A stretch of 64,000 bases of DNA. Source: Diadema setosum (Eukaryota; Echinodermata; Echinoidea; Diadematoida; Diadematidae). Location of the stretch: positions 11,136,102-11,200,101 of the forward strand of contig CM067077.1 of assembly GCA_033980235.1 (NCBI GenBank). Reading direction: 5' to 3'. The translations under genes were made by a program, and so were the position numbers. Position 1 is the first letter of the stretch. Each line of letters begins with the position of its first letter. Positions 1 to 12,930 of the stretch are shown here, in pieces. The notes beneath the pieces were generated by a model that worked only from the letters and a program-made list of their open reading frames with translations, did not search any database and was not told where the DNA came from.

Positions 1-199
1 ATGCATGATTCTCCTAATAGGTCTACTGTACATGTGGACAATGTGTGATTACATTTTCACACAATTGGCAAAATATTAAAATAAAAAGTTTGTCACAAAT
101 GTGTTGAATATTCACCTTCATTGACCTAAGTTTAATTGGATGAATAGGAGAGCATGCATTTGGGGATATAAGGACTTTAACTTGACTTTGCCCATTCAT

Positions 200-1115
200 A
201 AGTTTATGCATTGAGTACTTTTCAAGGTATGGAGAAAAAGTGCAATTTCTGTATTGAAAAGTACATTGTTACCATTTTCATCTGGCTTTTGACAGTAAAA
301 TTCATAGGATAATCACTGTCAGGCAGAACATGCATAAATATGTAGAAAGTTTCAAGATACCTTGAGCCACTTTTGAGATATGGAGGAAAAAGTTAGTTCA
401 GCACTTTCCCTTGATCTTTGACCTTTTGACCTTTAGGGCAAAAAAAAAGAAAAGAAAAAGTTTCCAGAGAATCTCATTCAGGTTATACATGCATACACCA
501 AGTGTAAAAAAAAATAATAATCCCGCTGGCATTGCATAAATATGAGGGAAATAGTAAAATGTTGAAGTGTTGCCCTTGTCTTTGGCTCCTGACCTTTGAC
601 CCCATGAACCCTAGATTCTCTAGATAATCATTGTCAGTCAGTACATGTATATATGCTATGTTCCATGAAGATACCATGAACAATTTCCAAGTTACGGACA
701 AAAAAATATTGTTACTTGACCTTTTGACCTTTGACCTTTGACTTCATGACCCCAAACTTCCACCAGAGAATCTTAATTGGGTAATACATGTATACACTAA
801 GTTTTAAGAAAATATCTTCAGGCATTGCATAGATATGGTGGAAATAGTGAAATTTTACATATTTGACCTTGACCTTTTGACCTTTGATCTTGAGCATGTG
901 CACCCAAAAGTTGATAGGCACAACTTCACCCCCTAATACACATACATGCCAAGTTTCATTAGGATACCTCAAAAGGTTTTTTAGTTACGCTGTCCACAAA
1001 ATTCATTACGGACGGAAGGACAAACGGACGGACGGACGGACGGACGGACGGACAACCCGAAAACATAATGCCTCCGGCACCACTTCGTGGCGGATGCATA
1101 AAAAAAAGAAAAAAA
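200..1115. repeat. TGACCT-rich dispersed repeat with GGAC microsatellite
   Basis: The block is built from degenerate copies of a sentence-like unit: a TGACCTTTTGACCTTTGACC run, then a phrase about catgtatata, then aagtttcaagatacc. It ends in a GGAC tetranucleotide run at 1025-1053 followed by a conserved-looking tail (aatgcctccggcaccac) and poly-A-rich sequence. This architecture is that of a dispersed repeat common in marine invertebrate genomes. I see no coding capacity. Boundaries are approximate. Bases 1-200 before it show nothing recognisable. Confidence 0.7.
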
Positions 1116-1572
1116 AAGGCTGTCAGCTGTGATTCAAGAAAATTTCACACTGCAAATATTTCTTGCTTTACAGTATGCACAAAACTACTTCCATTGGGGT
1201 GTAAGAACAACATTTTGTGTAAGTAGAGAATAGAGATTGTTAAGAATTGGGTGTGCACTTTTGATTATTGCAACACAAGATAGATACTCTAGAATCTACT
1301 TTTTGAAACAAAAATCTTTACAGTATCCTGTCTTCATTTCTTTCTGAATCTACAACTCCTCAAAGATTAGCTGATTGATGTAACTACCTTTATGAGGGTC
1401 GTAAAATTTTGATATACACTGATCAGGATCCTCTGATAAAATAGTTATCGCAGCACAAGCATGGCTCCTGTAAGCAATATGTTGATTAAACAGAATTTCC
1501 CCACTAGTTAAAGTCAGGGTTAACCACTCTGGAATTGGACTCCAGCTATCACTGGGGTAACATGACTCTCAC
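1116..1572. other. unassigned, probably intron
   Basis: AT-rich sequence with no ORF, hairpin or repeat that I recognise. It lies on the 3' side of the last visible exon of the minus-strand split gene, so it is most simply intron of that gene. The next exon was not found in the window. Confidence 0.4.
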
Positions 1573-2087
1573 CTGGTATAGCCATTGAAGACAGCTGCTC
1601 TGGTTTGTCCAAAAGATCCACATTCTCTCGACGGAAAGACTTTGACTTGGCACCAGCAAAGTTCCTGAAAGAATACAAGACAAGCTTATCAACAAAGAAC
1701 ATGATACATGTACTACAAAATACCACAAATCATAAGCAATTACATCTGGTACAGAATTCCTATGACCCACCAAACAAACAAATAAACACAAACTACAATA
1801 ACAGTGAACACATTCTGAACACGACACTTTTTTTTTCTTTTAATACTGCACAATTTATTCTGACAAATGAAGTATGGAATTGTTTGCTTGATTTTCTTCT
1901 GAACTTAATAATCTATGCTTTATAATAAGGAGCTACAGTGTCAAACCTTGGCAAAACCATCACTGGATCAATAGAGATCAACACAAAGTGACTCACGTCT
2001 TCCAGTCCTCTTCTGTTTCCCAGATCTCGTAGACGGCATACTGTAGTTGCATGCCCCCTCATGGCCTCAAACATTCTCACACTGTAG
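1573..2087 (-). CDS. 5' coding exons of an unrecognised split gene
   Basis: Two minus-strand exons can be placed by splice signals. One covers 1997-2087 (donor GAAGAC|gtgagt; weaker acceptor aatggcag). The other covers 1573-1664 (acceptor gtattctttcag|GAAC; donor CCAG|gtgaga). Joined, they keep one open frame with a start ATG at 2052, preceded by an in-frame TGA inside the same exon. The predicted protein begins MQLQYAVYEIWETEEDWKT and continues through a basic, serine-rich stretch to PEQLSSMAIPG, about 50 residues, ending in phase 1. The acidic-aromatic opening and clean junction look like real coding sequence. I do not recognise the family, and no signal peptide or membrane span is seen. 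The gene must continue off the left edge or past a long intron. An alternative ATG in another frame (MFEAMRGHATT) also stays open but looks less protein-like. Confidence 0.45.
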
Positions 2088-2344
2088 CTGCCATTGTGTA
2101 TTAGTGGAAACAACACAAATACAATGCATGACATCACTGGGTAAATACTGTATACCTTTTGGAACATAATTTTATCAACATATAATAAACTTGATGTTGA
2201 AAAGATGAACTGAAATGTTTCCAATTAGTACCATATTGATGTACCGGTACTTGTTTCAGGTTTCTCTAGGTACTGCTATTACAGTTTGCCTACAATAGAG
2301 GCATATATATATTGTAATTCTGCAAGGGGGAAAGCAATGATAAA

Positions 2345-2367
2345 TGATGATGATGATGATGATGATA
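2345..2367. repeat. GAT trinucleotide microsatellite
   Basis: About seven uninterrupted ATG/GAT units lie in the putative first intron of the minus-strand gene. Confidence 0.85.
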
Positions 2368-2600
2368 ATCATGACTAGAAACATCATTTTCATTATTCAA
2401 GTAATAACAACAGTGATAATTCATCATGAAAATTTTATAATGATCACTACCATCACTACTTTATTATTCCTAATATTACTAGCTTTGAAAAAACACACCA
2501 AATCACTATATTCCAAGTTTATCACAAAAGTAAAAAACATTCACAATGGGGCATATAAAGTCTTGACTTCCTAAACTTCATCTTTGAAACTTTAGTTTCA

Positions 2601-2631
<31 letters not shown>

Positions 2632-2640
2632 CACACACAC
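2601..2640. repeat. CA dinucleotide microsatellite
   Basis: A forty-base CA run with one CG interruption. The surrounding 2370-2970 is AT-rich intron-like sequence with no other feature that I can support. Confidence 0.9.
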
Positions 2641-2972
2641 AAATAAATAAAAATAAAGGGGTAAAATTTGAACAACAATTTTCAAACAGTACAAGTACTT
2701 GACTAAGTTAGTACTTGACTGGATTAGGCATCCAGAATTCTGCTCTGTTGAAAGATAGGGATGGCTGTTTATATCACATATCTATCCTCTGAGAATTGTT
2801 AATTCAGCTTATTCAATCTCATAACTTTCCATAAGAAACATCACATTCATAGAAGAAAAAAAAAAGAAATAAAGTCAATTTTCCTAACTCTGTGATTAGT
2901 ATATTACTGAAGCACTTTCCATTCAAAATATCACACCAGTGGGAATCTAGCAATGAGGACACGATGTCTTAC

Positions 2973-3115
2973 CTCACACATCCATCATCTCTTCCTGCTG
3001 CATCAACGTATGTCCTCAGGTTGCCACGGAAACTTCATATTCTTTTCCTCCTGTACGGCGAACTACCTGCCGACAATGAATGCCTGTGGAGAGTAATCGT
3101 GATCGCGTGAATAAC
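2973..3115 (-). other. possible 5' non-coding first exon
   Basis: On the minus strand this ends at a good donor (GTGTGAG|gtaaga, exon edge at 2973). All three frames contain stops, so it would be 5' UTR of the split gene at 1573-2087. The right edge and transcription start are not visible; the CpG-rich DNA immediately beyond would fit a promoter. RNA evidence is needed to confirm it. Confidence 0.3.
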
Positions 3116-3299
3116 TGCAGTCAGCAACGCGCTGTCGTAATGATACTGACCTGTGTGACAGTAACTCTAATTGTTAGTCTCAGGGGGGGGGGGGGGAGAA
3201 CAACTAGCAATCTATATTTCATGATGAGTTACACATTACTCCAGGTTAGAAGGCATATAACCTTGTTTCTTATGATGTCTATGATGGTCCCCCTTATTT

Positions 3300-4560
3300 A
3301 AAAGCCACCGTAATGTGTAACGTTAACATTAGACAGCGTAAGCTGTGAGCGCGAGCAGAAACAACCACAACTAAGTCAACGTTGAATTCAATGCTTCCCC
3401 ATGTCTCATTTAATTCAAATTTATGTGAGTGACTGGAAATGAGATACTAAGGAATCCCTGAAATTTTGGTGGAATTTGGTAAAGTGAAATTTGAGGTATA
3501 TCTTCTTGCCTCTTAGATACGATATTGGCTTACTGCCAATACTGCATTACCATTTTACTACCGCCGGAATCTGTCTCTAAGAAGCCCATGACCGACGGCA
3601 GCGAGAAGAGACAGATCTCAGACAAATTTCAATGGTCGCGCTCTGTCCACACGTAACGGTTAGTGCTCCTCTAGATACTAGTCTCTACAAGTTAGCGTGG
3701 ATGTGTCTTCCTGGGGGGTGTTTCATCAACGTTTGTCGGCGCCGACAACTTGAATCACCATAGTAACAGTCAGTGACCAGAGCATCTCAGCCAATCAAAA
3801 CCAAGGATTTCGCTGAAATTGGTCAGCGCCGACAGTTGTCGCGCTAGCGTTGATGAAACACCCCCCTGGACATTTTGCTGACTAAACCATACAGATACAG
3901 ATCTCATCGGTCTACGACAGTTTACCAACCTGGGGTTGCTGAGGCTGAGCCCGTAGTGTCGGTGCGGTGCCGGTGGTTGAGCCTGAGCCTATTTACAGCC
4001 TCAGGCTGTGGTCTATTTGCCCTTGGCCTGCTTGATGTTTGGGTTGGAGACCGGATCGTCATGGCAGGCGCTGCCGTAACTATCCGTACACAGCCCAGTC
4101 GCTGTACGTAGGATATTCGCACAGCGTACTCCGTCTGGTCGGGCTAACGCTGCCGCTGATGTAACCCCCGCGCGGGGCGGCCGGGCGCTGTACCAGTAAC
4201 GTGTTGGGGTCGCTGCTGCGGTAGATGTTGCTCTGCTCGTGCTAACTTAGTCTCGTGATCCAAGTATGTCCACGACCGGGCGACCTGATCCCGATCAATC
4301 TCGCGCTCGTCATCTCACTGGCAATGGCGGAGCTGAATCTCTTGCATAACGCCATCGAGATCATTCCTACTCCCACTTTCAGAAGAGACAGACATCAAAA
4401 TCGCTAATGCTTTGTATAATAGCGCGCGTACCACGCGAGCGTCTAGCTCTCACCGCACGGTACGCGTACGGGCTAGCAAGCGCGCGCGGATGTGCATGCG
4501 CATGCAATTTGCAGATTGATGGTGTATACCACAGTGTACACGCAACGACACGTGCAGTGT
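3300..4560. promoter_or_regulatory. CpG-rich possible promoter region
   Basis: Unlike the AT-rich flanks, this stretch is rich in CG, most strongly at about 4150-4200 (a CGCGGGGCGGCCGGGCG core) and 4420-4570 (GCGCGC and CGTACG palindromes). It lies immediately upstream of the minus-strand gene's possible first exon, as an unmethylated promoter would. A MITE sits inside it at 3712-3868. A plus-strand 27-codon ORF starts at 4324 in a good Kozak context (gcaATGGCGG) and stops at 4407, so a bidirectional promoter is possible but unproven. No TATA box or defined factor site was identified. Confidence 0.3.
3712..3868. mobile_element. MITE with GGGGGGTGTTTCATCAACG termini
   Basis: The ends form a 22-bp inverted repeat with one mismatch (left tggggggtgtttcatcaacg, right its complement). 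Just inside lie subterminal palindromes around GTCGGCGCCGAC. It is 157 bp, has no coding capacity, and flanking duplication is not clear. Part of a related element lies at 42347-42475, showing the family is dispersed. Confidence 0.75.
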
Positions 4561-4607
4561 AAGCTTGCGCTGCGCTGTATTGTCATCGAATGACTTTTTA
4601 TTTTCAT

Positions 4608-4700
4608 GGAATGATTTTTTGTTCATCGAATGGTTTTTTGTTCATCGAATGGTTTTTTGTTCATCGAATGGTTTTTTGTTCATCGAATGATTTCTTGTCG
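4608..4700. repeat. 19-bp tandem repeat
   Basis: Four to five copies of a 19-bp unit, ttttttgttcatcgaatgg, nearly identical. No gene is seen between 4410 and 5130. Confidence 0.85.
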
Positions 4701-4734
4701 TAAGTATAGAACGCCATATAGGTGTAAAACACTA

Positions 4735-5090
4735 TTTGTCAAATATATCTTGGGTCTAATATATTTTTGGTGAAATATATATATTTTTTGTCGAATATAT
4801 TTTGGTCAAATATGATTTTTGGTCAAATATGTTTTTTGTCAAATATATTTTTGGTCAAACATAGTTTGTGTCAAATATATTTTTGTTCAAATATATTTTT
4901 GTGAAATATATTTTTGGTGAAACATATATATTTTTGTCAAATATATATTTTGTCGAATATATTTCGGTCAAACCTTCATATTTTCTTGTCAAATATATAT
5001 TTTGTTTGAATATATATTTTATGAAATATATATTTTATCGAACATATTTTTGTGGAATGAAATTTAAATTGATGAAATGGTTTTTTTAGT
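4735..5090. repeat. degenerate AT-rich tandem repeat
   Basis: About eighteen loosely conserved units of 18-22 bp on the pattern tttttggtcaaatatat. The shared ttttttgt..cgaat phrase suggests descent from, or convergence with, the adjacent 19-bp repeat. It ends about 45 bp before the large satellite begins. The ORF running through it is repeat-derived. Confidence 0.75.
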
Positions 5091-5324
5091 TGGTGTCGAA
5101 CATAATTATTTGATTCCCTTCTGGCGTGCCATACTAAGCACTTAGAGATGTACTTTCATCCCATTAATGATGGAAATTTGTGTATTAATTGTATTACAGT
5201 TACGTTGACTTTATCAGGCCCTATTCCATTTAGGGTTAATTGTATCACATTAAGTGTCAATGCTATCATACAGTGTATTACAGTCCATCAAAGGGTTAAC
5301 TCTGAAGCTTACCGAAACTAATGT

Positions 5325-5627
5325 ATGCGATTCTCCCAGATTCCGCTAGCCCAGCTGCCTGAGCGAGCCGCAGCGCTAAAACCAGACATATCGTTGACAA
5401 CAGCGACAACTTTATGTGAAGATTCAGAAGAGCCATATTTAACACCGAACTTCAACCAGTCAGACGATGAAGGCATAGAAGGTAAGGCGTTGTGGGGCCG
5501 CAGAAGTACAAAGCAACATGAACACCATTTTCGCAGCGTAATGACGCACGACACTCATGAGCAGTCTCTTCCCATACAAAAGGAACTATCACGCCTATGC
5601 TATGTATATATACACGTTGACTTATGA
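5325..5627 (+). CDS. 100-codon exon-like ORF of satellite unit
   Basis: A 100-codon ORF opening MRFSQIPLAQLPERAAALKP sits in a GC-richer island of an AT-rich unit. It recurs intact at 7857, 10393, 12931, 15467, 18864, 21402 and 23935. Seven copies give the same predicted protein. The fifth (15467) differs only at the last residues, where a mobile element cut in. An in-frame stop lies just upstream of the ATG. Inside the ORF are a plausible acceptor (gattctcccag, exon from 5340) and donor (gaag|gtaagg, exon to 5481). It could therefore be a 142-nt exon encoding an acidic, DSEEP- and QSDDEGIE-containing segment. I recognise no family. The alternative is a chance ORF preserved by recent array homogenisation; the uniform copies alone do not prove selection. 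Confidence 0.3.
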   Translation: MRFSQIPLAQLPERAAALKPDISLTTATTLCEDSEEPYLTPNFNQSDDEGIEGKALWGRRSTKQHEHHFRSVMTHDTHEQSLPIQKELSRLCYVYIHVDL

Positions 5628-5723
5628 CATCATGTGACCAAATCAGTATTGATGTGCATGCATGTCGTGATATAGTGATTTCCTTTTTTTTTTTCAAGAT
5701 TAGGCCTACTAGGACGCACTGAC

Positions 5724-5754
<31 letters not shown>

Positions 5755-7856
5755 GAAAACCTCAAAGAACAAAGCACTTTCCAAACCAAGATTCTGTCTT
5801 AAAACAATGCCATGATTAACAAAGCACACTGGCTGACTGGTCTGCACCTTTTCCTACACTAAGCATAGACACATGCATGTACATGTATTCCTGCAATGTC
5901 TTTTGTAATCGTATTAGTAACACACAAACACGCAAGATATTTTCAATCTAGGTGACGGTGCTTTCCAATTTCTTCTATGCTTTAGCAATGATTGATTGGA
6001 AAGTGATTTGTGGGACCGATCCAAGTAATCTGGAAAAAAAACCCAGTGGAAATGTTTTAAAATGTATGGCACGAATTTGGATAATCATTCGGCCACGTAA
6101 GTGATGTTGAGGGTATCATGAATCTGTACACAGGTCACAATGCATTTGCATTGCATAGTTCCTTTAGATTTACAGCAGCCTCTCAGTCGAAAGTTCAAGT
6201 CATGATCATACACCTATTGTTAAATCTGCGAATGTTGTCTTAAGACTGTGTTAACTCTGCGAATTAACAACTTATACATGTACTGACTTTTTGTTTTTAC
6301 ATGACGCCTAAATCAATATAGTGGCGTTTCTGAACTTTGCTTGGATTTATAGGGTGGGGAAGAAAGGGCCCACAGAAAAGGGAAGATGAGGGAAGGGGTA
6401 TGGTGGGTAGGATTCCTGAACAGGCATGAGAAAGCATTAACAGTATTCCCCTTTGCTGGTGAATATAAGCTACAAACTTACATATTACTGATAATAAACA
6501 AAAACTTAGTTCCCAATTTTGACTGAAAAATGGCGAGACTTATAAATGCTTTTCATATTTAGCTATTTGTTACGAATATTCCCACCAATGTTTTTATTTT
6601 TGAAACGCCGCAGTTTACCTCGAACCAAAACTTATCAAATCATATTCTGATGTAAGAGATTTGAATGACACTGCAACCAATAATCGTACGTGTAATTTTG
6701 AAGGTCCATACAATTGTGAGCCTACGTATTATTTATACTAATCAAAACGGCTTGGAAGTCTCTAAAGAAATTACTTGAAAAAATGGTGTGTTGACGATTT
6801 AGCAGAATTGGGTAACATGTGTAACATGGCTAGTTTTCAATATAAAGAGGAATTTATAGGAAGGGCCTATTATAGAGATGTGTCTTAGGTATTTAAATAC
6901 ATTCATAGCATTTGTGTACGTCAAGAATTTCAAGTCTCCCAAATGAGCGAGTCATTCAATGGAATAAACTGACGGTCCGCATTAATTCACCGTTATTCTT
7001 TTAAAATGCTCCATTTCAACAAAGATTTGGATTTTGAATTGTGGAAGTGCATCTTTCCCGCAGTAGCATTTTTAGGTTATTATTATCATTTTACTTCAGA
7101 AGGCCTATATGTGTGTTTTGTTTTTTTTAATGGTGGCCGTATGAATTTCAGATAGTGGCCTAAGATATCAACTGATCCACAATCTGAAAAGAAAAAGTTG
7201 AAGTGGAATGGATGGACACCACAAGAATATGTATTTTTGAAAATTTGAAGCTTCTACAATGGTTGCAACATGAAATACAGATAGTATGGGGAAAATACAT
7301 TTTATACCTATTGCTGCCACTTTGAAAGTCAACATTCAGCTGACATTGCGGATGAAAACGTGATCCAAAAACTATATAGAACCAATTCTTTTTTTCTTGA
7401 TTCAGCATCAACATATTTACAAAGTAAGGTGAAAACAAAAATCAATTTTGGCGAGAAAATCTCTCGGGATAAATAAAGTAGCCTCTACTATGAACACAAT
7501 GAGGCTAAAATTTCGGACAGGGATTTTCTGCCCGTTGTTTGGCAGAAACATCGGATCGTCTTTTTACCAACGAATTCTGCCATTACTAAAGAGGGATACT
7601 TGCATTATTGAAACACGATTTAGATGTAATTACTCATAAGAATTTTGTAGAATCTTCAAGATTCCCTAAGCACTTAGAGCTGTACTTTCATCCCATTAAT
7701 GACGGAAATTTGTGTATTAATTGTATTACAGTTACGTTGACTTTATCAGGCCCTATTCCATTTAGGGTTAATTGTATCACATTAAGTGTCAATGCTATCA
7801 TACAGTGTATTACAGTCCATCAAAGGGTTAACTCTGAAGCTTACCTAAACTAATGT
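5325..7856 (+). repeat. satellite unit 1 (subfamily A)
   Basis: 2532 bp. Diagnostic A states: gacggtgctt, ggaaaaaaaaccc, tttctgaactttg, gtattatttatactaa, gatttagcag, atttttaggttatt. A partial unit (5134-5324) precedes it. Confidence 0.95.
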
Positions 7857-8254
7857 ATGCGATTCTCCCAGATTCCGCTAGCCCAGCTGCCTGAGCGAGC
7901 CGCAGCGCTAAAACCAGACATATCGTTGACAACAGCGACAACTTTATGTGAAGATTCAGAAGAGCCATATTTAACACCGAACTTCAACCAGTCAGACGAT
8001 GAAGGCATAGAAGGTAAGGCGTTGTGGGGCCGCAGAAGTACAAAGCAACATGAACACCATTTTCGCAGCGTAATGACGCACGACACTCATGAGCAGTCTC
8101 TTCCCATACAAAAGGAACTATCACGCCTATGCTATGTATATATACACGTTGACTTATGACATCATGTGACCAAATCAGTATTGATGTGCATGCATGTCTT
8201 GATATAGTGATTTCCTTTTTTTTTTCAAGATTAGGCCTACTAGGACGCACTGAC

Positions 8255-8285
<31 letters not shown>

Positions 8286-10392
8286 GAAAACCTCAAAGAA
8301 CAAAGCACTTTCCAAACCAAGATTCTGTCTTAAAACAATGCCATGATTAACAAAGCACACTGGCTGACTGGTCTGCACCTTTTCCTACACTAAGCATAGA
8401 CACATGCATGTACATGTATTCCTGCAATGTCTTTTGTAATCGTATTAGTAACACACAAACACGCAAGATATTTTCAATCTAGGTGAAGGTGCTTTCCAAT
8501 TTCTTCTATGCTTTAGCAATGATTGATTGGAAAGTGATTTGTGGGACCGATCCAAGTAATCTGAAAAAAAAAAAACAGTGGAAATGTTTTAAAATGTATG
8601 GCACGAATTTGGATAATCATTCGGCCACGTAAGTGATGTTGAGGGTATCATGAATCTGTACACAGGTCACAATGCATTTGCATTGCATAGTTCCTTTAGA
8701 TTTACAGCAGCCTCTCAGTCGAAAGTTCAAGTCATGATCATACACCTATTGTTAAATCTGCGAATGTTGTCTTAAGACTGTGTTAACTCTGCGAATTAAC
8801 AACTTATACATGTACTGACTTTTTGTTTTTACATGACGCCTAAATCAATATAGTGGCGTTTCTAATCTTTGCTTGGATTTATAGGGTGGGGAAGAAAGGG
8901 CCCACAGAAAAGGGAAGATGAGGGAAGGGGTATGGTGGGTAGGATTCCTGAACAGGCATGAGAAAGCATTAAAAGTATTCCCCTTTGCTGGTGAATATAA
9001 GCTACAAACTTACATATTACTGATAATAAACAAAAACTTAGTTCCCAATTTTGACTGAAAAATGGCGAGACTTATAAATGCTTTTCATATTTAGCTATTT
9101 GTTACGAATATTCCCACCAATGTTTTTATTTTTGAAACGCCGCAGTTTACCTCGAACCAAAACTTATCAAATCATATTCTGATGTAAGAGATTTGAATGA
9201 CACTGCAACCAATAATCGTACGTGTAATTCTGAAGGTCCATACAATTGTGAGCCTACGTGTTATTTATACCAATCAAAACGGCTTGGAAGTCTCTAAAGA
9301 ACTTACTTGAAAAAATGGTGTGTTGACGATTTAACAGAATTGGGTAACATGTGTAACATGGCTAGTTTTCAATATAAAGAGGAATTTATAGGAAGGGCCT
9401 ATTATAGAGATGTGTCTTAGGTATTTAAATACATTCATAGCATTTGTGTACGTCAAGAATTTCAAGTCTCCCAAATGAGCGAGTCATTCAATGGAATAAA
9501 CTGACGGCCCGCATTAATTCACCGTTATTCTTTTAAAATGCTCCATTTCAACAAAGATTTGGATTTTGAATTGTGGAAGTGCATCTTTCCCGCAGTAGCA
9601 TTTTTCGTTGGGTTATTATTATCATTTTACTTCAGAAGGCCTATATGTGTGTTTTTTTTTTTTTAATGGTGGCCGTATGAATTTCAGATAGTGGCCTAAG
9701 ATATCAACTGATCCACAATCTGAAAAGAAAAAGTTGAAGTGGAATGGATGGACACCACAAGAATATGTATTTTTGAAAATTTGAAGCTTCTACAATGGTT
9801 GCAACATGAAATACAGATAGTATGGGGAAAATACATTTTATACCTATTGCTGCCATTTTGAAAGTCAACATTCAGCTGACATTGCGGATGAAAACGTGAT
9901 CCAAAAACTATATAGAACCAATTCTTTTTTTCTTGATTCAGCACCAACAAATTTACAAAGTAAGGTGAAAACAAAAATCAATTTTGGCGAGAAAATCTCT
10001 CGGGATAAGTAAAGTAGCCTCTACTATGAACACAATGAGGCTAAAATTTCGGACAGGGATTTTCTGCCCGTTGTTTGGCAGAAACATCGGATCGTCTTTT
10101 TACCAACGAATTCTGCCATTACTAAAGAGGGATACTTGCATTATTGAAACACGATTTAGATGTAATAACTCATAAGAATTTTGTAGAATCTTCAAGATTC
10201 CCTAAGCACTTAGAGATGTACTTTCATCCCATTAATGATTGAAATTTGTGTATTAATTGTATTACAGTTACGTTGACTTTATCAGGCCCTATTCCATTTA
10301 GGGTTAATTGTATCACATTAAGTGTCAATGCTATCATACAGTGTATTACAGTCCATCAAAGGGTTAACTCTGAAGCTTACCTAAACTAATGT
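7857..10392 (+). repeat. satellite unit 2 (subfamily B)
   Basis: 2536 bp. Diagnostic B states: gaaggtgctt, a longer A run without ccc, tttctaatctttg, gtgttatttatacca, gatttaacag, atttttcgttgggtta. Confidence 0.95.
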
Positions 10393-10790
10393 ATGCGATT
10401 CTCCCAGATTCCGCTAGCCCAGCTGCCTGAGCGAGCCGCAGCGCTAAAACCAGACATATCGTTGACAACAGCGACAACTTTATGTGAAGATTCAGAAGAG
10501 CCATATTTAACACCGAACTTCAACCAGTCAGACGATGAAGGCATAGAAGGTAAGGCGTTGTGGGGCCGCAGAAGTACAAAGCAACATGAACACCATTTTC
10601 GCAGCGTAATGACGCACGACACTCATGAGCAGTCTCTTCCCATACAAAAGGAACTATCACGCCTATGCTATGTATATATACACGTTGACTTATGACATCA
10701 TGTGACCAAATCAGTATTGATGTGCATGCATGTCTTGATATAGTGATTTCCTTTTTTTTTTCAAGATTAGGCCTACTAGGACGCACTGAC

Positions 10791-10821
<31 letters not shown>

Positions 10822-12930
10822 GAAAACCTCAAAGAACAAAGCACTTTCCAAACCAAGATTCTGTCTTAAAACAATGCCATGATTAACAAAGCACACTGGC
10901 TGACTGGTCTGCACCTTTTCCTACACTAAGCATAGACACATGCATGTACATGTATTCCTGCAATGTCTTTTGTAATCGTATTAGTAACACACAAACACGC
11001 AAGATATTTTCAATCTAGGTGAAGGTGCTTTCCAATTTCTTCTATGCTTTAGCAATGATTGATTGGAAAGTGATTTGTGGGACCGATCCAAGTAATCTGA
11101 AAAAAAAAAAAAACAGTGGAAATGTTTTAAAATGTATGGCACGAATTTGGATAATCATTCGGCCACGTAAGTGATGTTGAGGGTATCATGAATCTGTACA
11201 CAGGTCACAATGCATTTGCATTGCATAGTTCCTTTAGATTTACAGCAGCCTCTCAGTCGAAAGTTCAAGTCATGATCATACACCTATTGTTAAATCTGCG
11301 AATGTTGTCTTAAGACTGTGTTAACTCTGCGAATTAACAACTTATACATGTACTGACTTTTTGTTTTTACATGACGCCTAAATCAATATAGTGGCGTTTC
11401 TAATCTTTGCTTGGATTTATAGGGTGGGGAAGAAAGGGCCCACAGAAAAGGGAAGATGAGGGAAGGGGTATGGTGGGTAGGATTCCTGAACAGGCATGAG
11501 AAAGCATTAAAAGTATTCCCCTTTGCTGGTGAATATAAGCTACAAACTTACATATTACTGATAATAAACAAAAACTTAGTTCCCAATTTTGACTGAAAAA
11601 TGGCGAGACTTATAAATGCTTTTCATATTTAGCTATTTGTTACGAATATTCCCACCAATGTTTTTATTTTTGAAACGCCGCAGTTTACCTCGAACCAAAA
11701 CTTATCAAATCATATTCTGATGTAAGAGATTTGAATGACACTGCAACCAATAATCGTACGTGTAATTCTGAAGGTCCATACAATTGTGAGCCTACGTGTT
11801 ATTTATACCAATCAAAACGGCTTGGAAGTCTCTAAAGAACTTACTTGAAAAAATGGTGTGTTGACGATTTAACAGAATTGGGTAACATGTGTAACATGGC
11901 TAGTTTTCAATATAAAGAGGAATTTATAGGAAGGGCCTATTATAGAGATGTGTCTTAGGTATTTAAATACATTCATAGCATTTGTGTACGTCAAGAATTT
12001 CAAGTCTCCCAAATGAGCGAGTCATTCAATGGAATAAACTGACGGCCCGCATTAATTCACCGTTATTCTTTTAAAATGCTCCATTTCAACAAAGATTTGG
12101 ATTTTGAATTGTGGAAGTGCATCTTTCCCGCAGTAGCATTTTTCGTTGGGTTATTATTATCATTTTACTTCAGAAGGCCTATATGTGTGTTTTTTTTTTT
12201 TTAATGGTGGCCGTATGAATTTCAGATAGTGGCCTAAGATATCAACTGATCCACAATCTGAAAAGAAAAAGTTGAAGTGGAATGGATGGACACCACAAGA
12301 ATATGTATTTTTGAAAATTTGAAGCTTCTACAATGGTTGCAACATGAAATACAGATAGTATGGGGAAAATACATTTTATACCTATTGCTGCCATTTTGAA
12401 AGTCAACATTCAGCTGACATTGCGGATGAAAACGTGATCCAAAAACTATATAGAACCAATTCTTTTTTTCTTGATTCAGCACCAACAAATTTACAAAGTA
12501 AGGTGAAAACAAAAATCAATTTTGGCGAGAAAATCTCTCGGGATAAGTAAAGTAGCCTCTACTATGAACACAATGAGGCTAAAATTTCGGACAGGGATTT
12601 TCTGCCCGTTGTTTGGCAGAAACATCGGATCGTCTTTTTACCAACGAATTCTGCCATTACTAAAGAGGGATACTTGCATTATTGAAACACGATTTAGATG
12701 TAATAACTCATAAGAATTTTGTAGAATCTTCAAGATTCCCTAAGCACTTAGAGATGTACTTTCATCCCATTAATGATTGAAATTTGTGTATTAATTGTAT
12801 TACAGTTACGTTGACTTTATCAGGCCCTATTCCATTTAGGGTTAATTGTATCACATTAAGTGTCAATGCTATCATACAGTGTATTACAGTCCATCAAAGG
12901 GTTAACTCTGAAGCTTACCTAAACTAATGT
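10393..12930 (+). repeat. satellite unit 3 (subfamily B)
   Basis: 2538 bp with all B states; it appears to differ from unit 2 mainly by homopolymer length. Confidence 0.95.

Noticed and set aside
4324..4407. 27-codon ORF with good Kozak context
   Set aside because: Too short, no donor or homology; noted only as a hint of a bidirectional promoter.
5452..5847. Minus-strand ORF starting MQTSQPVCFVNHG in satellite units
   Set aside because: It runs through the AAAAC microsatellite, giving Phe/Cys repeats, and changes length and frame between units as the microsatellite varies.
7160..7438. Minus-strand 92-codon ORF (MFSPYFVN start) conserved in most satellite units
   Set aside because: AT-rich, no splice signals or motif; retention is explained by near-identity of units.
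7608..7853. Plus-strand 81-codon ORF just before the satellite ORF
   Set aside because: Present only in A-like units with one substitution; B units carry a stop (gatTGA), so it is not maintained.
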